Positions 62,865-64,000 of a stretch of 64,000 nt of DNA are shown here, one piece after another. Position numbers and translations under genes: made by a program. Every line of letters starts with the position of its first letter. The stretch's first letter is position 1. The notes below the pieces were generated by a model. The model did not search any database and was not told the DNA's origin. It saw only the letters and a program-made list of their open reading frames with translations. The DNA comes from Brevundimonas bullata (GTDB lineage: Bacteria; Pseudomonadota; Alphaproteobacteria; Caulobacterales; Caulobacteraceae). The stretch covers positions 62,001-126,000 of the forward strand of contig NZ_QLLC01000005.1 of NCBI RefSeq assembly GCF_003350205.1, in the 5' to 3' direction.

Positions 62865-63856
62865 CGCTGGCGCTTGACCCCTTCGAACGGATCGACGTCG
62901 CTTTCATCCTCGGAGAAGCCGAAGTGGGCGAAGCCGGCCTTGATCTCGGGGCTCAGCGGAGCCTCGACGACCAGGGTGCCGCCGCCCGGGTGGTCCAGCT
63001 CGATGCGGCGGGCGTGCAGTTGCAGTTTCAGCACGCCGCTCAGCTCCCGCGACTTGTCGTCGCCGTACTTATGGTCGCCCAGAATGGGGTGGCCGATGGC
63101 CGCCATGTGGGCGCGCAGCTGGTGCGTCCGTCCGGTAAACGGCCGCAGCGCCATCCACGAGGCCCGGTGCGCGGCGCGGCTGATGGTGGCGAAGGCGGTC
63201 TCGGCTGGCTCCCCCTTGGGGTCCTTGGGCTCGGCCGGACGCATCATCTCATAATCGTTGATGCCCGTCTTCTTCAGGGCCAGGTCGATCTGACCATGGG
63301 TGGGCTTGGGGTTGCCGATGACGATGGCCCAATAGGTCTTCTTGGCCTGACGACGGGCAAAGGCCCCGGCCAGACGCTTGGCCGCCTCCGGCCCCTTGCC
63401 GAGCAGCAGCACGCCCGAGGTGTCGCGGTCCAGACGGTGGACCAGACGCGGACGATCCATCCCCTCGCCCCAGGCCGACAGCAGGCGGTCGACGTGCTTG
63501 GTCGTCTTGGTCCCGCCCTGCACGGCCAGGCCATGCGGCTTGTTCAGGGCGATGACCATGTGATCTTCATACAGGACCAGCGACTTGGCGTAGGCCACGT
63601 CGCGCTCGGTCAGTTCATGCAGGTCGCCGGGCTTGCGCGGGTTGGCTTCAGGCAGCGGCGGCACGCGCACGGCGGCCCCGGCGGTCAGGCGGTCCTGCGG
63701 TTTGACCCGCGAACCATCGACACGGATCTCGCCCTTGCGGGCCATCTTCTCGACCTGGATATGGGTCAGGTGCGGCCAGCGGCGCTTGAACCACCGATCC
63801 AGACGGATGTCATGCTCGTCTTCAGCGACATAAAGGGTCTGGACTTCGCGGCTCAT
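62861..63856 (-). CDS. rluC: Ribosomal large-subunit pseudouridine synthase RluC-like
   Basis: A 331-residue pseudouridine synthase with an N-terminal S4 domain (IRLDRWFKRRWPHLTHIQVEKMARKGEIRVDG, about 18-50) and catalytic HRLDRDTSGVLLLG (Asp143). The C-terminal RTHQLRAHMAAIGHPILGDHKYG is diagnostic. The RluC class modifies 23S rRNA at three positions in E. coli; the exact sites here are inferred. It overlaps crcB and the TPR/2OG gene by 4 bp each. Confidence 0.9.
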   Translation of the reverse strand: MSREVQTLYVAEDEHDIRLDRWFKRRWPHLTHIQVEKMARKGEIRVDGSRVKPQDRLTAGAAVRVPPLPEANPRKPGDLHELTERDVAYAKSLVLYEDHMVIALNKPHGLAVQGGTKTTKHVDRLLSAWGEGMDRPRLVHRLDRDTSGVLLLGKGPEAAKRLAGAFARRQAKKTYWAIVIGNPKPTHGQIDLALKKTGINDYEMMRPAEPKDPKGEPAETAFATISRAAHRASWMALRPFTGRTHQLRAHMAAIGHPILGDHKYGDDKSRELSGVLKLQLHARRIELDHPGGGTLVVEAPLSPEIKAGFAHFGFSEDESDVDPFEGVKRQR

Positions 63857-64000
63857 GCGCCCACTCCGGTAAACAGTTTGCGCGCGATCATCAGGCCGAC
63901 GAACAGGGCGGCGATGGAAAGGACCACCGAACCCACCGCATAGACGAAAGCCGTGGCCAGTTCACGGCGTTCGATCATCAAAGCGGCTTCCAGTGAAAAA
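63853..64000 (-). CDS. crcB: Fluoride channel CrcB/Fluc (C-terminal part, runs off window)
   Basis: Only the last 48 codons are visible: FSLEAALMIERRELATAFVYAVG and SIAALFVGLMIARKLFTGVGA. The FSLE start and the hydrophobic last helix ending in ARKLF match the C-terminal part of the small fluoride-export channel. It overlaps rluC by 4 bp (ATGA) and starts the unit. The rest is outside the window, so pore residues cannot be checked. Confidence 0.78.
   Translation of the reverse strand, partial: FSLEAALMIERRELATAFVYAVGSVVLSIAALFVGLMIARKLFTGVGA

Overview
The window is a compact, GC-rich (about 68% in typical genes) bacterial chromosome segment. It most likely comes from an alphaproteobacterium of the order Caulobacterales, of Brevundimonas type. 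The evidence is a divK-pleD pair whose PleD matches the Caulobacter protein residue for residue at the key sites, two DUF2336 proteins, DUF3126 beside cysE, an F1-ATPase ATP12 chaperone gene, a TorF-type porin, a phasin, and CtrA-like half-sites (TTAA-N7-TTAA type). No rRNA operon, prophage, transposase or CRISPR array was seen. One tRNA (Thr, UGU) is present. Genus level is inference.

Layout. 1-4.7 kb: start of a secreted M28 peptidase, ligA with an internal compositional anomaly, a DnaQ-type exonuclease, a DUF2147 secreted protein. 4.7-9.7 kb (minus): aldo/keto reductase, pepP-lrgA-lrgB, prmA. 9.7-13 kb: a Lys/Ala/Pro-rich protein, DUF3126, cysE, a Nudix hydrolase, a nitroreductase. 13-15.7 kb: DUF817 membrane protein, an isolated AT-richer ParA-like ATPase, queF. 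16-19.2 kb: nitronate monooxygenase, TorF porin, two tandem cold-shock genes with duplicated leaders. 19.2-26 kb: reverse transsulfuration pair, RNase R, a NUDT19-like Nudix hydrolase, rpmG. 26-38 kb: pleD/divK cell-cycle signalling, dinB, RidA and a DUF482 acyltransferase, CsbD, clpS-clpA, phasin, a SPOR-tailed D,D-carboxypeptidase, DUF2239, a 4-TM protein. 38-48.8 kb: HIT, DUF486, tRNA-Thr, TetR, feoAB, cytochrome c, RND efflux pair, outer-membrane protein and class II aldolase. 48.9-53.5 kb: DUF2336, NAD kinase, Hpt, DUF2336, lytic transglycosylase. 53.6-64 kb: TonB-like protein, FAD oxidase, pckG, DUF938, DJ-1-like protein, rluF-like, then a tightly overlapped operon crcB-rluC-TPR/2OG oxygenase-HAD phosphatase-ATP12.

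Most genes are housekeeping. The points that stand out are: (1) ligA carries a central block of about 1.2 kb with roughly 47-48% GC and extra sequence in its HhH region; (2) a dispersed palindromic repeat has been captured in frame inside the DUF482 gene; (3) a perfect TTGCTGC-N3-GCAGCAA dyad lies upstream of pckG, with related dyads before the phasin and csbD genes, suggesting a PhaR/AniA-like carbon-storage regulon; (4) the two cold-shock genes share a conserved leader of about 110 nt; (5) CtrA-like sites cluster around the DUF2336/Hpt/transglycosylase genes; (6) there is an orphan low-GC ParA gene. At least four families of dispersed palindromic repeats occupy the intergenic spaces.
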